Made by a program: the position numbers and the translations under genes. A stretch of 64,000 nucleotides of DNA, from assembly GCA_025890175.1 (NCBI GenBank), contig JANPYM010000013.1:593899-657898 (forward strand). Reading direction: 5' to 3'. This stretch comes from Ciborinia camelliae (Eukaryota > Ascomycota > Leotiomycetes > Helotiales > Sclerotiniaceae). The stretch's first letter is position 1; each line of letters starts with the position of its first letter. The notes under the pieces are model-generated. The model ran no database searches, had not been told where the DNA came from, and saw nothing but the letters and a program-made list of their open reading frames with translations. Shown here in pieces: positions 1 to 10,490 of the stretch.

Positions 1-121
1 CGGTTGGGCGTTTGAGGTGGTGCATCTGAATTTGTGTATGTAGATGAAACTGTATCGCAAAGCCGCTGGAGCTTTTCTGCCTATTTCATTGTTAGCAATG
101 AATGAAATACTCAAAGAGCGT

Positions 122-2063
122 TTAACCAACCATTCGAGCAACATGGGGCCACTCTTTGAAATCTCGAATGAACCTCAGACACTTATCGAAATTGTCCCGT
201 TTTTCTTGTCGCACAATGGGGTCCTCGGCAAAGCACTCCTGTAAATATATTGTTGCAATGATCGCTACACAATGAGCGAGAAATGGGTCAGAAACTTTGA
301 AGGATTTAACTTCCAACATATCGATATATCTGATGACCCAGCTAGCATGTGACGAGATCAGATCTGAAATATGCTGTAAGAAAATCTCAGGGATGGCAGA
401 TTTGATGTTTTTCAATCGAAGTGACAACAAGAGTGGATTGTTTAGAAGACAGAGGTTTGTGTGATACAAGAATTGAATAAATAGCCAAGGGCCCCAATAG
501 TCTCGGTTGGCATGCAGATCTTCGGTTGATCTTTGAGAGAATTTGGCTGATTTAAAGCGATGAATTTGTGAGGTACGAGTCTCAAAATCCATTTGCTGAG
601 CCATTATTAATGCATAATCTGACTGAGGTGACCATGGGGGTAAAGTACTAGGGTTTCCACGTCTTCTCGCATAACGTGTAATTTTGAACCACACTTCACT
701 GAGTTGAATTGCATATGCAACGACACCTTTATCTTGAGTATCAGGGATAGCAAACTCCGGGGATGAGAGATCTGGAGTTTCTCCGCTCGAAAACTGGGCA
801 GGATTTAATGGTTTCCCAGTCGTTTCTGGATACCAAGGAAAATTCTCCTCGCCTGCGAAATCTATGACGCTGAATTCGGCGCCATGTAATCTCTTGAGAA
901 GGAATAAACTCCAAAAGCATCGTCGGCGTTCTTCACGAAGCAAATCAGGTAAAGGAGCCTGACTCTCTGTTGTGAGACCTGCATTGTGGGCCAGACTCAT
1001 GGCCAGACTACTGTGCACGCTTGCTTGTCGTGTATTTCCATCTAACACGTGTTAGTTGCGCGTGATTTTCCAGGCGAGTACTACGTACTAGTAAAGTCTA
1101 CTAGACTAAGTAGGCACAAAGACTGTAGTGTCGAAAGTTCTACCCGACCTCCGAATATCCTGCCTGAGATAATCGATCGAGCTGCTTCTACATATCCAGC
1201 GACAAGCTCGGATTGATTATCGCGGAAAATCTCGTCATCCGAGAAGCGCATTGCCAAAGCTAGGACCGAGAAAATCACCTCTGGGTCGCGTTCGTTGAGT
1301 GTTTCAACAAATCTCTTTCGACAAAAGACAGGAAGCGGTTGGCAATCGCAATAAAGCAGGTAAGTTTTCGCGATACTTATGATTGCCTCAAATGGTGGCA
1401 GCTTGCTGTAATCTGATCAGTATTACGATTGTTTAAACAACTGCACATAAATTTCTCACCTACTCGAAAGTCTAAATACATTTGGTGTCCTCATTATCTG
1501 TTCCGAATGTGACAAAAGAGGAGAATTCAAAATATGCCTTGATGTGCTCCTGCTCATGGATACTTGATTTGCAAGAACCTCTGCAAGTTGAGCCTCGACT
1601 GATTTCAGTCTATCTTCCTGGTAGGTCTCATCAGTACCGGATGCTCACACTTAAAAGGTCTTGACTTACCAAATTTACATCACTAGATGATCTGAATGTC
1701 TCTTGTACCCGGCTAGGTGAAAGCATTGGGGACCTCTCAATTGAGGTTCTCCCGTTCACATGATTTGATCCATCATTAGCATAATAACAATTCTGTCTTA
1801 GTCTCGCACAATGTGAGCATATTGGCTTCTCGCCTGGACATCTCGTTTTCTTGCGCCTGATCACGGTTGTTACTCAGTCAACGCAATTTAATATGTACAG
1901 ATTTTATGTTCTCAATCCCCACATCTCATGCTCGCTGTCATCTCAGTTTATAAAACACTATTACGTACCGACATGGCTCACATGCTTGGCGAATACGTTT
2001 TGCAGGACGTTCTGACATTGAAGCACTTTCGATGAAATGTGCAAAGAGATTGAGGTCGTTCAT
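122..2063 (-). CDS. Zn2Cys6 fungal transcription factor
   Basis: A binuclear-cluster regulator of about 558 aa. I read five exons: 2063-1969, 1856-1670, 1617-1460, 1405-1089 and 1041-122. All four junctions are GT-AG and phase-consistent. The first intron splits the DNA-binding domain, which after joining is C28-x2-C31-x6-C38-x6-C45-x2-C48-x6-C55 with a basic RRKKTR loop, a perfect Zn2Cys6 pattern. A short heptad-like linker (RLKSVEAQLAEVLANQ) follows and probably dimerises. The middle and C-terminal exons carry the fungal-specific regulatory domain, including LPPFEAIISIAKTYL and NTRQASVHSSLAMSLAHNAGL. The start at 2063 is the first ATG in frame with the zinc cluster. It lies downstream of, and on the same strand as, the FAD monooxygenase, so it is a natural candidate regulator of that gene and the neighbouring hydrolase. 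The target pathway is inferred, not shown. Confidence 0.88.
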
Positions 2064-2427
2064 CTAACATGATATTGGTAGTAAATTGCCCGGCGTGAGT
2101 GGGATAAAGTTATTTTGTTGATAAAAGACACTAGTATGTCCTGAATATGCCACTAAGCCAGATTTGGTCAAATAAAGAAGCAGGGATTCCCGGCGGAGAA
2201 CGGAACGGCCGGATGTTGTTCGGATAATCTCCTTTTTTCTATGTGTAGATGGTTGGAATGTCTTATCTGATTATTTGCATCATGAGTGAGTTCAGATGAG
2301 AATATAGATCATGCAGCCATTCTGAAAAGTCTAAATATTGGCAAATGGTACGAAGTAGGGTATCCAACATTCAAAGTACTCCTTAATGTACTCCTCAAAA
2401 ATCCAATGAACAGAAAACCGGAAAAGT
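2064..2427 (-). promoter_or_regulatory. Promoter of the Zn2Cys6 factor, CGG-rich
   Basis: The gap between the regulator start and the 3' end of the monooxygenase. About 130-160 bp upstream of the regulator ATG, positions 2191-2223 hold a dense run of CGG triplets: CGGCGG, CGG, CGG, an overlapping CCGG, and CGG. Zn2Cys6 proteins usually recognise CGG triplets, so autoregulation is a reasonable inference. No gene is seen here. Confidence 0.45.
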
Positions 2428-3801
2428 TTACAGGCTGGCCCTCATATCCACTTCTGCTTGTGTACCCAGAACTTTCCTCTCAATATCCAAATACATATCA
2501 TATTCATTCATCTCCTCAATTGTTAATTTCTTTTTCTCATCCAAAACCTTGTAATTCGGGTTGTGAGTATTCGACGAGAATCCGATCCGTTCGTTGATAT
2601 TCACCCTTGCACGAGCACTAGCTGCCTGTACTCGAGAAGCTCTAGGTCTGCGAATTTGCTCATATAGCTTTAGCCCATCGCTGATGCTTGCTGCTTTCGA
2701 ATTTGCAAATTCATATTTCTGTCCGAAAATTATACCAAGCGCAGCGGCATCTTCCAAAGCCTGGCATGCTCCTTGACTTTGATCTGGGAGCATAGGGTGC
2801 GCTGCATCACCGAGAAGGCATGTAGTCCCCTTTTGCCAATACGGATATGGCTGATGAACGAATAGTCTCCATGGTTTCACATCCGTCGAGTTCTTGAATA
2901 ACGCAAGGAGCTCAGGGTCGAGATCCGGAAATGGCTTGAGGATATCCTCAACTGTAAGGTTAATGTTCCAGCCTTCACCGGCATGGGGACTTTCGTTTGT
3001 TGGGAAGAAACAGTAGAATGAGTGAACTTCTCCGTCTCGGCATGGCGAGAACACAATCTTGTGAATTCCTTGCCCACCCCAAAATTCGATAGCACTATTT
3101 GGTGACAAATCTCGAAGCCCTAGTTTTCTTGCATCTTTCGTTTCGATAATGCAGTGCAGGCATGTAGATGTAGATAACTCTCGATCTGGCACAATTCCCA
3201 AAGTCTTCCGTACTTGTGACCCAATCCCATCTGCGCCAATTATCAAATCATGTTTGGCTTGTAGACCGTTTTCAAAAGTAGCGATCCCCTGTCCATGATC
3301 GATATCGGCGCATTTATGGTTGCACTTCAAAATTGCTGGTATGCCGGAATGATCTGGTCCGGTGGCAGAGTCCATCAACATCTCATGCATGTTGACTCGA
3401 TGAAACATGTTATAAACATATCCCCATCTATCCTTATAATCTGCCAAATCGTATTCGTTTTGAACCTGTCCCGTTCTCCAATCATGCGATATGAGTTTTT
3501 GTAGAACCACAGGTCGTCCAATTGAAATATTGACGCCCCATTCCTCCAGCCACTTGGTACCGTTCGCCGCACACGATATAGATGCACCAACTTCCCCAGC
3601 AAAATCTGCTCGTTCATATATTGTGACTCGGTGGCCGGCCTGTCGTAGACTTGTGGCTGCAGCAAGACCTCCTTTTCCGCCGGTTTTATTAGCTACTATG
3701 ATTGGCTTCAAAGGAGATAAATGCATACCTATTCCACCACCAATGACACCAACATCCAACGCTCTCCAGGTTCTTTCCATTGAGCCCATATTGATCGACA
3801 C
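2428..3801 (-). CDS. FAD-dependent monooxygenase, salicylate-hydroxylase-like
   Basis: A flavoprotein aromatic hydroxylase of the NahG/UbiH-like class, about 438 aa after removing one intron. The frame is open across the whole span, but residues between VGVIGGGI and GLAAATSL are foreign. They match a 57-nt GT-AG intron (3728-3672, branch-like GCTAATA), and its removal restores the Rossmann GxGxxG motif GGGIGGLAAA. Further signatures are the ERA segment ending the second strand, the DLIIGADGIGSQVRKTL block, and GDAAHPMLPDQSQGACQALEDAA, the second FAD-binding motif. There is no signal peptide or C-terminal membrane segment, so a cytosolic enzyme is likely. It is divergent from the formamidase-like hydrolase across a 565-bp promoter. 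An anthranilate- or salicylate-type substrate would fit that neighbour. Kynurenine 3-monooxygenase is less likely given the salicylate-hydroxylase-like motifs. Confidence 0.88.
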   Translation of the reverse strand: MSINMGSMERTWRALDVGVIGGGIGMHLSPLKPIIVANKTGGKGGLAAATSLRQAGHRVTIYERADFAGEVGASISCAANGTKWLEEWGVNISIGRPVVLQKLISHDWRTGQVQNEYDLADYKDRWGYVYNMFHRVNMHEMLMDSATGPDHSGIPAILKCNHKCADIDHGQGIATFENGLQAKHDLIIGADGIGSQVRKTLGIVPDRELSTSTCLHCIIETKDARKLGLRDLSPNSAIEFWGGQGIHKIVFSPCRDGEVHSFYCFFPTNESPHAGEGWNINLTVEDILKPFPDLDPELLALFKNSTDVKPWRLFVHQPYPYWQKGTTCLLGDAAHPMLPDQSQGACQALEDAAALGIIFGQKYEFANSKAASISDGLKLYEQIRRPRASRVQAASARARVNINERIGFSSNTHNPNYKVLDEKKKLTIEEMNEYDMYLDIERKVLGTQAEVDMRASL

Positions 3802-4366
3802 CGAAATATCGAAAAACTATACTATTATATGGGATATTGAAAAGCGTTGTACAACCTTAAACAGGCGATGTATATGAAAACAATTGAGATAAATGAAAGC
3901 TTGATTCAACAATGTAAGAGAAGGTAGAGAGTGCTTTACCTGCACACACTCTATTTAACTTCTCCATCGAGTCACCTCTGATTCTTACCTTCGATGAATA
4001 CCTATCAGTCCCGAGGTGGTCAACACCCAATCTGCGACATCCTGAATCGCGGCCAACCCCTCACTTGATTGCCGTTAAGATAGGAGTGATTCGCAGGTAC
4101 ATGTGAAAACTAGATAGTTTCCGTATCCGCTTCCGTGTTGAATGAACATTACGATTTCTGAAGGTGGGATGGATAAGTGAATCATTTTGAGCTCAACGGT
4201 AGCTTATGTAAGCTGATCCGCTTCCGATCCGTTAGCGTGATGTCAATGCGATTCCCCCTGTTAACCTTAGCATGCGGCAGGTTTATTGGTTTATTGAACA
4301 TGAGTTGCCGTGCTTCTTGCGTTATTCACAAAGTCATATCATACAGATTGCAAAGTTGCAGTCTCC
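3802..4366. promoter_or_regulatory. Bidirectional promoter with duplicated CGG-N3-CGG element
   Basis: The intergenic space between the divergent monooxygenase and formamidase genes. The 11-mer ATCCGCTTCCG occurs exactly twice, at 4125-4135 and 4216-4226, in the same orientation and 91 bp apart. Its complement reads CGG-AAG-CGG, a direct CGG repeat typical of Zn2Cys6 operators. The second copy continues into a third CCG triplet (4229-4231). No other gene is seen. Confidence 0.5.
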
Positions 4367-5377
4367 ATGGCTACTATTGAAGATTCGTCACTCGATGCTG
4401 CCAGCAATCTTCTGAGAGAGGATGTCAAATATGCACAAGAGCATGACTTGCAGACCTTGAGTATCTACTCGGCAAGACACCACGAAGACGTCAAACCTCT
4501 CACGGGCGCCATCTCAAAACCTACCACAAACTCGTCCAAGATCCGGGTAATGTAAGTAACGCTAAATACATACATATGTCACATGCTTGCGTGTCTTCTA
4601 TCATTTTAACATCTGTCCAGCTACATCCATGGAGGAGCATGGCGTGATCCACTTGTGACGTCCTCGTCTATCCTCCCAACGATTAATCGTCTTTTGTCTT
4701 CATCCATCGAATGCAAGATCGCCTCCTTTGTTTCAATCAATTATCGCCTCTCATCCCATCCATCCTTCCCTCAAGATTCTTCTTCAGTTCCTAAGCATAC
4801 ATACCGCAATGCCAAGCATCCTGATCACATATGGGACGTTTGTTCTGCGTTATCTTACCTACAATCCAAACACTCTATTGAAGATCAATATCTGCTTGTC
4901 GGTCACTCATGCGGCGCTACATTAGCAATGCAAATCCTAATGGGAAAGGAATTCCTGCATTCTTGCGGTATACCATATGAATCTCTAGATTTTAAGCTCC
5001 CACGATATGTTCTTGGTGTGGCTGGAATATACGATTTGAGATTACTTCGCGATACACACTCGCATCCTGCATACAATGAATTTCTTACAGAAGCTTTTGG
5101 GTCTAATGAGAAAGTTTGGGACGAAGTTTCCCCAGCGAGGTTTTCGAACTTTGATGAATTTGGAAAAAGTGGAAAAGTTCTTGCCTTTGCCACTTCACGA
5201 AATGATGAGCTAGTTGATGAGGAACAAATAGACGTTATGATGAGGAATGTGCAGGATATCGATGGTGGAGTAGTGGTAAAGAACCTCAAAAATATGTTGA
5301 AGGGAGCTCACAACGAAATATGGGAGACGGGAGATCTGGCCGATGCGATAGACGAAATCTTACATCTATCTAACTAG
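4367..5377 (+). CDS. BNA7: Kynurenine formamidase-type alpha/beta hydrolase
   Basis: A 313-aa alpha/beta hydrolase matching fungal kynurenine formamidase (arylformamidase), which converts N-formylkynurenine to kynurenine plus formate in the cytosol. Two exons, 4367-4551 and 4621-5377, join in phase within an Ile codon and create the oxyanion motif YIHGGAWRDP (about residues 63-72). The nucleophile elbow is GHSCG with Ser near 158. A late Asp in SRNDELVDEEQ (about 257 or 261) and His in GAHNEIW (about 292) complete a plausible triad. ATG 4367 sits in a good context (CCATGG); an upstream in-frame ATG at 4310 is less convincing. It could be the general NAD-pathway enzyme or a cluster-specific paralogue acting on another N-formyl aromatic amine. 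The divergent hydroxylase and the nearby regulator favour a catabolic role, but this is inference. Confidence 0.83.
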
Positions 5378-7406
5378 CCAAAATGTAGCAGAAATCTCAC
5401 CCTAAAGTTTAGAACTGCAAACTCTAAATTGACTTCGCCAAAACCAAAATGATAAGGACTATTCCATTCCAATCTTTGACCGGTGGTTGGTATTTGGCTC
5501 AGTTTTTTGTCTTTCGGACCATCGCTCGATGGAGGTGCACAGCTGCCAAGTAGGCATCTGCTCTACAAGCTGCTGCTGGGGATATCATTGGTAGCGCTGC
5601 TTTGCCTACCTTTGTGGCAGTGAAAAATTGTTATAAGCACGAGAGTGGTGCTTTTCAAGTCCGAGGGGTGGACTAGTTGTTATGCCGAACATGCTTGTGG
5701 TGATGTAAGTTTTGCCATTAAAATGACAATTTGGAATGGTAGATTGTTTCAGTCCTGTTTTTATTGATAAAAGTTGTGCCGATTTCCGAAAGTTCGAATT
5801 AAAACGCCATACAGTTGCGATCATATTCATTTGTGCTATACCACGATTTCTCTACACTTGGAGTACCATTTCATAAGAAACCCCAAGAAGGTTAAATGGG
5901 TATTTTCTTGTCGTTGTCATTGTTATTTCTATTCTATTTTTAAACTTGATTTCGAGGCCTGGTTTCTGTTCAAGCACATACCAAATTCATCTCATCAATT
6001 TTTGTCCTGAACATTTGGAGCCTTGAGAGTTCGAAGGGAATTTTTGAGCCAAAAAATATTCATCATAAGTCCTAGTCTTAACACATCATTAATAATCATT
6101 TATGGATTAGAATTATCCCCGATAAAGTTGTTAAAAGTACTGTATGTATACACAATTGTAACCCGTGATCACTTTGAGTAGATGTTCTAAAGTATAGGCA
6201 AGTTTAAAATTTGTATTCATAGTTGGAAACCATACTGTATCCAAAAGCTAGACATTCTCGAGACATGTCAGAGACCATGAAACTGGAGTGTACCTGCCTA
6301 ACGGAATGGGTGAGATTCTACGATTCTACCTTTCCGTCCTCCTACTAGCTTTTCCGAACCCAATGGGTCGTTATATTGGGAAGGGCGGGGGCAGAAAGGA
6401 TAGGAAGGGTAGGTAGGTAGTATAAGCTTGAACGTTTTTATTTATTTATCTTTTTAGGACTGAATTGGTTGTGTATCTAATTAAAATATTGATTTAAATT
6501 GATGTTCATATTAGTAATATTTAGAGAAGAGCGTTAGTAACGCAAGACGTTATTTTATTATTTATCTACAATTTTGTATTGCATGTATGGTATAAACATC
6601 ATTGTATTATAGTGACTAAGGAACTAAGTTCTATAGAGTCGAGAGATTCTATATGAGGGACTCGTGATGACTAATCAAGCTAAGCTAACTAGTGTATGTA
6701 GAGCATTTATAACAACATTTTGTATTTAGTTTTTCTCGTGTATATAGTTTTTTTCGCGTAGATAGGTTTTTTCATATATGCATAGCTTTGTCTCGTATAT
6801 ATAGTTAGGTATTTAGGTGAAACACTGTGTTTTAAAACCAGGGGTCTATTAAGGTAGCGGTCTCAAAAGAATTACCGTACATGTTGGGCTTATCTGATGA
6901 GGCAGCCTATAAAGTACCACCTGAGACCTACAACCAGCTCGAAATTTGATGAGCACCTGGGCAATAGATAACACGTGAAGCTAGCGCAACTGCCCTACCG
7001 ACTCGAGAACTAAATACAGATGCGCAACAATACAATTTTAATTTAAAATCTCTTTCAGTTTTCTCCAATGCAGCAGCTTTTTGGCTGTGCATCTTCACGA
7101 AATTAGCGAGTCAATGAGCATTGAATGAACCTCGTGTAAGCTGATTTAAGAATCGTGGGTTGATAAAATATCACGAATCACCATAAGGTTAACGTTAATT
7201 GCGTCGCAATTCCTGCAGCTTTGCCGTAAGCTATGTCAGAAATGGATCGCTAGCCGCTCATCTTTGAGGCTGTGTGAAGAACTTCACACATCATGAGGAT
7301 TTATTCAGCTTTATGCCTTCCCTCTATTAAGACAATCAAACTCCTTGAAGTGCTAATTTCTTTGGTGCATCGTAACATTTCAGTATAACTGTCGCAGTAA
7401 TTGGTA
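5378..7406. other. AT-rich intergenic region without recognisable genes
   Basis: Two kilobases of AT-rich sequence. Short open frames at 5606-5830 (-) and 5774-6010 (+) look random. Around 6725-6815 a degenerate unit (TTTTTCTCGTGTATATAG and variants) recurs about four times, which may be a decayed repeat. The last few hundred bases form the promoter of the membrane-protein gene. Confidence 0.5.
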
Positions 7407-9892
7407 ATGGCAAGTCCTCCCCAATATGAATTAAGTTCTCTCCCAGAAAGGGAAACTCGCTCTACTTCACCTGTCTCCTCAATATATTCTATGGGAAACA
7501 GTCGGAGAGGTTCGAACGGAGATCAATTTGTCACAAATACATTCCCAGCAGAGCCCTCAATACCCGGCAGCACAATTGGTCTTCAGATATCGGAGCGTAC
7601 TTTGGACGGGTTCGATAACAATTCTACTTCATCTCTTCATGATGAAGATCTTCCAGCGTATTCAAGTTCTCCGGCAACCTCGAAAGTCACAAGCTATACC
7701 CTGGAAAGGAATTGGGGTGGCCTTGTGGTGTCTTTAGTATTCTCGACCCTGGTTCTACTACAGTGGATCGTGAGTCTTTATAGCCACTTCTATTGAAATA
7801 CTCCACAGCTAAAGTCAATAACTAGGGACTTGTTTATATCTGTTACAGACCTTTTGGATCGAGACATTCATATGAAGTTACTGCTGCAACCACAGAATAT
7901 GATTTCAAGCTGAACGAACGATGGTTGAAAGTTTTCCAAAGTTTAAGCACGATTTGTTCGCTCTTTTTAGTCATTGTTGTGTCGACTGTTCTCTCAAGAG
8001 CCGCTGTTCTTCTCACACAGCGCCGAAATGCCAAACCAGGGTATACACTAAGTCAAATATTTGCTATTGCAGATGAAAGTTGGCTTAGCATCCCGGTGAT
8101 ATGGAAGCTTTTAACTAATAAGAATATGCGATCTATCAAATCAGGGTATCTGTTTTATGCTTTTAGCCTTTGTATAGCTGGTACGTCGGCTCAATATACT
8201 AACTATATTGATAGAATCTAACCGAGTTTCAGTGATATTGATCTATCCAATTCAGCAAGGCTTTCTCCAAATCCACGATATCCATGTCCCTAATCCTGAA
8301 TATCCAACTACAAGTTATTTCAATTTTTTAGCCGGAACATATTATTATCCGTTTCAAAATGGGGAGACTGTACTCTACGATTTGTACAAATCGAGAGGGT
8401 TTCAAGGAGCCCTCAATGCTGACTTGATTGGAACTGATCCAGATGGCGCCCAGCCAAACTTGTGGAACCCATCAAACTCTTCCAGATCCTATCTAAATGG
8501 CCGTGTATCTGCAAACATATCGCAGGGCCTTCAACAGAGGTTGTCAAATCCTTTGACATCATGGTATGCCATCCAGAACAACACATACAACAATGGGATG
8601 TATAACTCAACTGGTCTGCGAATGAACACATCCATCTCATGCAATTCCATTGAAAAAAACGAATATCCAGAAATCTGTGAGGGCTCTGCGCCATGGAGTA
8701 CTTTAATCAATTTGACAAGTGTAAACGATACCATGTATAGTTTGTATGCCATGCAGCATTTCAATGCATTGAGCTTGAGAGTTTGTGTGCCCGGAAACCG
8801 ATTCGCATTTCCATGGTCGGTGAATACTACGCTGCAAACAATCGAAGAAGAGTTATATTTTGATATTAGCGGTTCGTTCTTCAACTTTGATACGAATCGT
8901 CCGTATTTACAGAACTACACGCAGAGGTACACATCCCACCAAAAACGGTTGTTGCGTTAACTAAATAACATACAGATGCACCGCAAATACCACATCTGGA
9001 TATTTCAATCTTCCGACTTACTCTAATACCAGCGCTGGCCCTTTACTACCCGCTGATACTTTTGTATATGGAGCCATATCCCTTGGCGCAACCACTCCCC
9101 GAGAGACATACAATACGAGCAATCGACCCAACGATCAATACTATGCAATTGATGGCACAATGCTTAACTATCACGGCCCCCTTTTAAGTTCCGCTCTAGC
9201 ATTATTTCCCGACTGGAGTAACCTGGTGGATGAAGCAGGTGGAATTGATGAACGACTCGGCGTACAATGGCCACTCAGCAAGTTTACAGGATCAACTGTC
9301 TGGAATGAGTAAGTAACCATTACCCCCTCACCATTACAAGACTATAACCAACAGCATCAGATCCTACGCATCCTATCTCAGCCGATATTCTGCCAACCCA
9401 AACTATCTCGAAAACAGCCTCCGCATCTCCACATTCCTGGCCACCAAAACCGCCTGGGAAGTCGCAGCTTCAAACATAAATACCCCCTCCCATCCACTCT
9501 TCACTGAGATGGGAAAGAGAGTAAAACGTCCACACCTACCAATCTCCATCGTAGTAATCATTAGCATCCTCGTCGGTTACGCTACTCTCTCCATACTATA
9601 CCTTGGTTTTCGTAGCGCCAAGCGCACTTGGACGACGACATTAAATACGCTTTCGATGACGTTACTCACGAGAGATGCGGCCGAGAGAATGCCGAGAATT
9701 CCTGTGGTTTTACATTCGAATTCGGGGAATGAGTTGAGGTTGATGCGCAGTTTGGCGGGGGAATCGGCGGTTATTGGGGATTTGATGGCGGGTGATAAGG
9801 TGGGTATGTTGGCGGTTGGTGCGGAGGGCATTATTGGGATGGGTGGGAGGAGGTATAGAGATGCTATTGTTGTGGGTCCGCTTAGGGGGTAG
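7407..9892 (+). CDS. Multi-pass membrane protein with glycosylated ectodomain, unrecognised
   Basis: A protein of about 760 aa that I do not recognise by function. Five exons (7407-7769, 7826-8180, 8233-8926, 8976-9308, 9355-9892) join with matching phases through 46-56-nt introns. The N-terminal ~110 residues are Ser/Thr/Pro-rich and probably cytosolic. Hydrophobic segments follow: GGLVVSLVFSTLVLLQWI running into GLVYICY, then TICSLFLVIVVSTVL, then LFYAFSLCIAVILIYPI. A ~400-residue loop has many N-x-S/T sites (NTSISC, NLTSVND, NYTQR, NTSNRP) and paired cysteines, so it is likely extracytoplasmic. A last helix, LPISIVVIISILVGYATLSILYL, precedes a ~110-residue tail rich in Gly and Met. The start is the ATG at 7407; the in-frame TTG at 7401 is not a likely start. 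A surface or vacuolar role is possible, but nothing in the sequence names a ligand. Confidence 0.8.
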
Positions 9893-10099
9893 TTTCTTGG
9901 CCGTGTTTTTTATAGTCCAGACTGCAGTCCGGATTTGAACTCTGTCAATTTTGGAAAAGATGTAAAACGCAGAAAATTATTTCTTCTTTTTGAATAAATA
10001 TATCGTCTTGAATGGTTTTGATACTTCAAATGATCTCAATAGGTAACTAAAATTGTTTCATTCTTCCACATGGTTTCAACCCTCTCCTCTCCTCTCCAA

Positions 10100-10490
10100 T
10101 TATTTCATCCACTTCGACTTACAGAGATCCGGCCCCTTAATCTCCCGCTCCTCATCGTCCACAAGCTTCTCTAACTCCTCATCCGTCGGTGTCTCACTCA
10201 CTCTATAAACCACTTTCCCCGCACTGACTTTCCCCTCAATGCAGCTCTTCCTAAATTTTCCCAGCGATACTCCCTACTCCTATATCTTGAGTTATCTGCA
10301 AGCCAAGTTACTCACGTACACATCCATTCCTCATTAGAAACCGCCAACGGCGAAGCACTTTAACGGTATGAGAAGAACGGGATTTGATATGATACAGTGT
10401 GAAAGAGTACTTCAGCTGTATTTTGTGCGGCGAAATGGATGAGGGTGGATGCAAAGAAAGGGAAATATCTGCGATATTATTGATTAGCAC
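10100..10490 (-). CDS. Possible small gene or 3' exon, unrecognised
   Basis: Weak candidate. An open 3' exon at 10273-10100 encodes an acidic, well-composed tail: GVSLGKFRKSCIEGKVSAGK, then about 37 more residues ending KSKWMK and a stop. A GT-AG intron (10319-10274, 46 nt) joins it in phase to an open stretch that could begin with ATG at 10490. The upstream part has a less protein-like composition, so the true 5' end may lie elsewhere or be lost. No family is recognised. The charged C-terminal exon is the only real argument for coding. Confidence 0.3.

Noticed and set aside
6410..6830. Repeated CGTGTATATAG / TAGTTTTTTTCGCG sequences as a transposon end
   Set aside because: No terminal inverted repeats, target-site duplication or transposase fragment could be identified.
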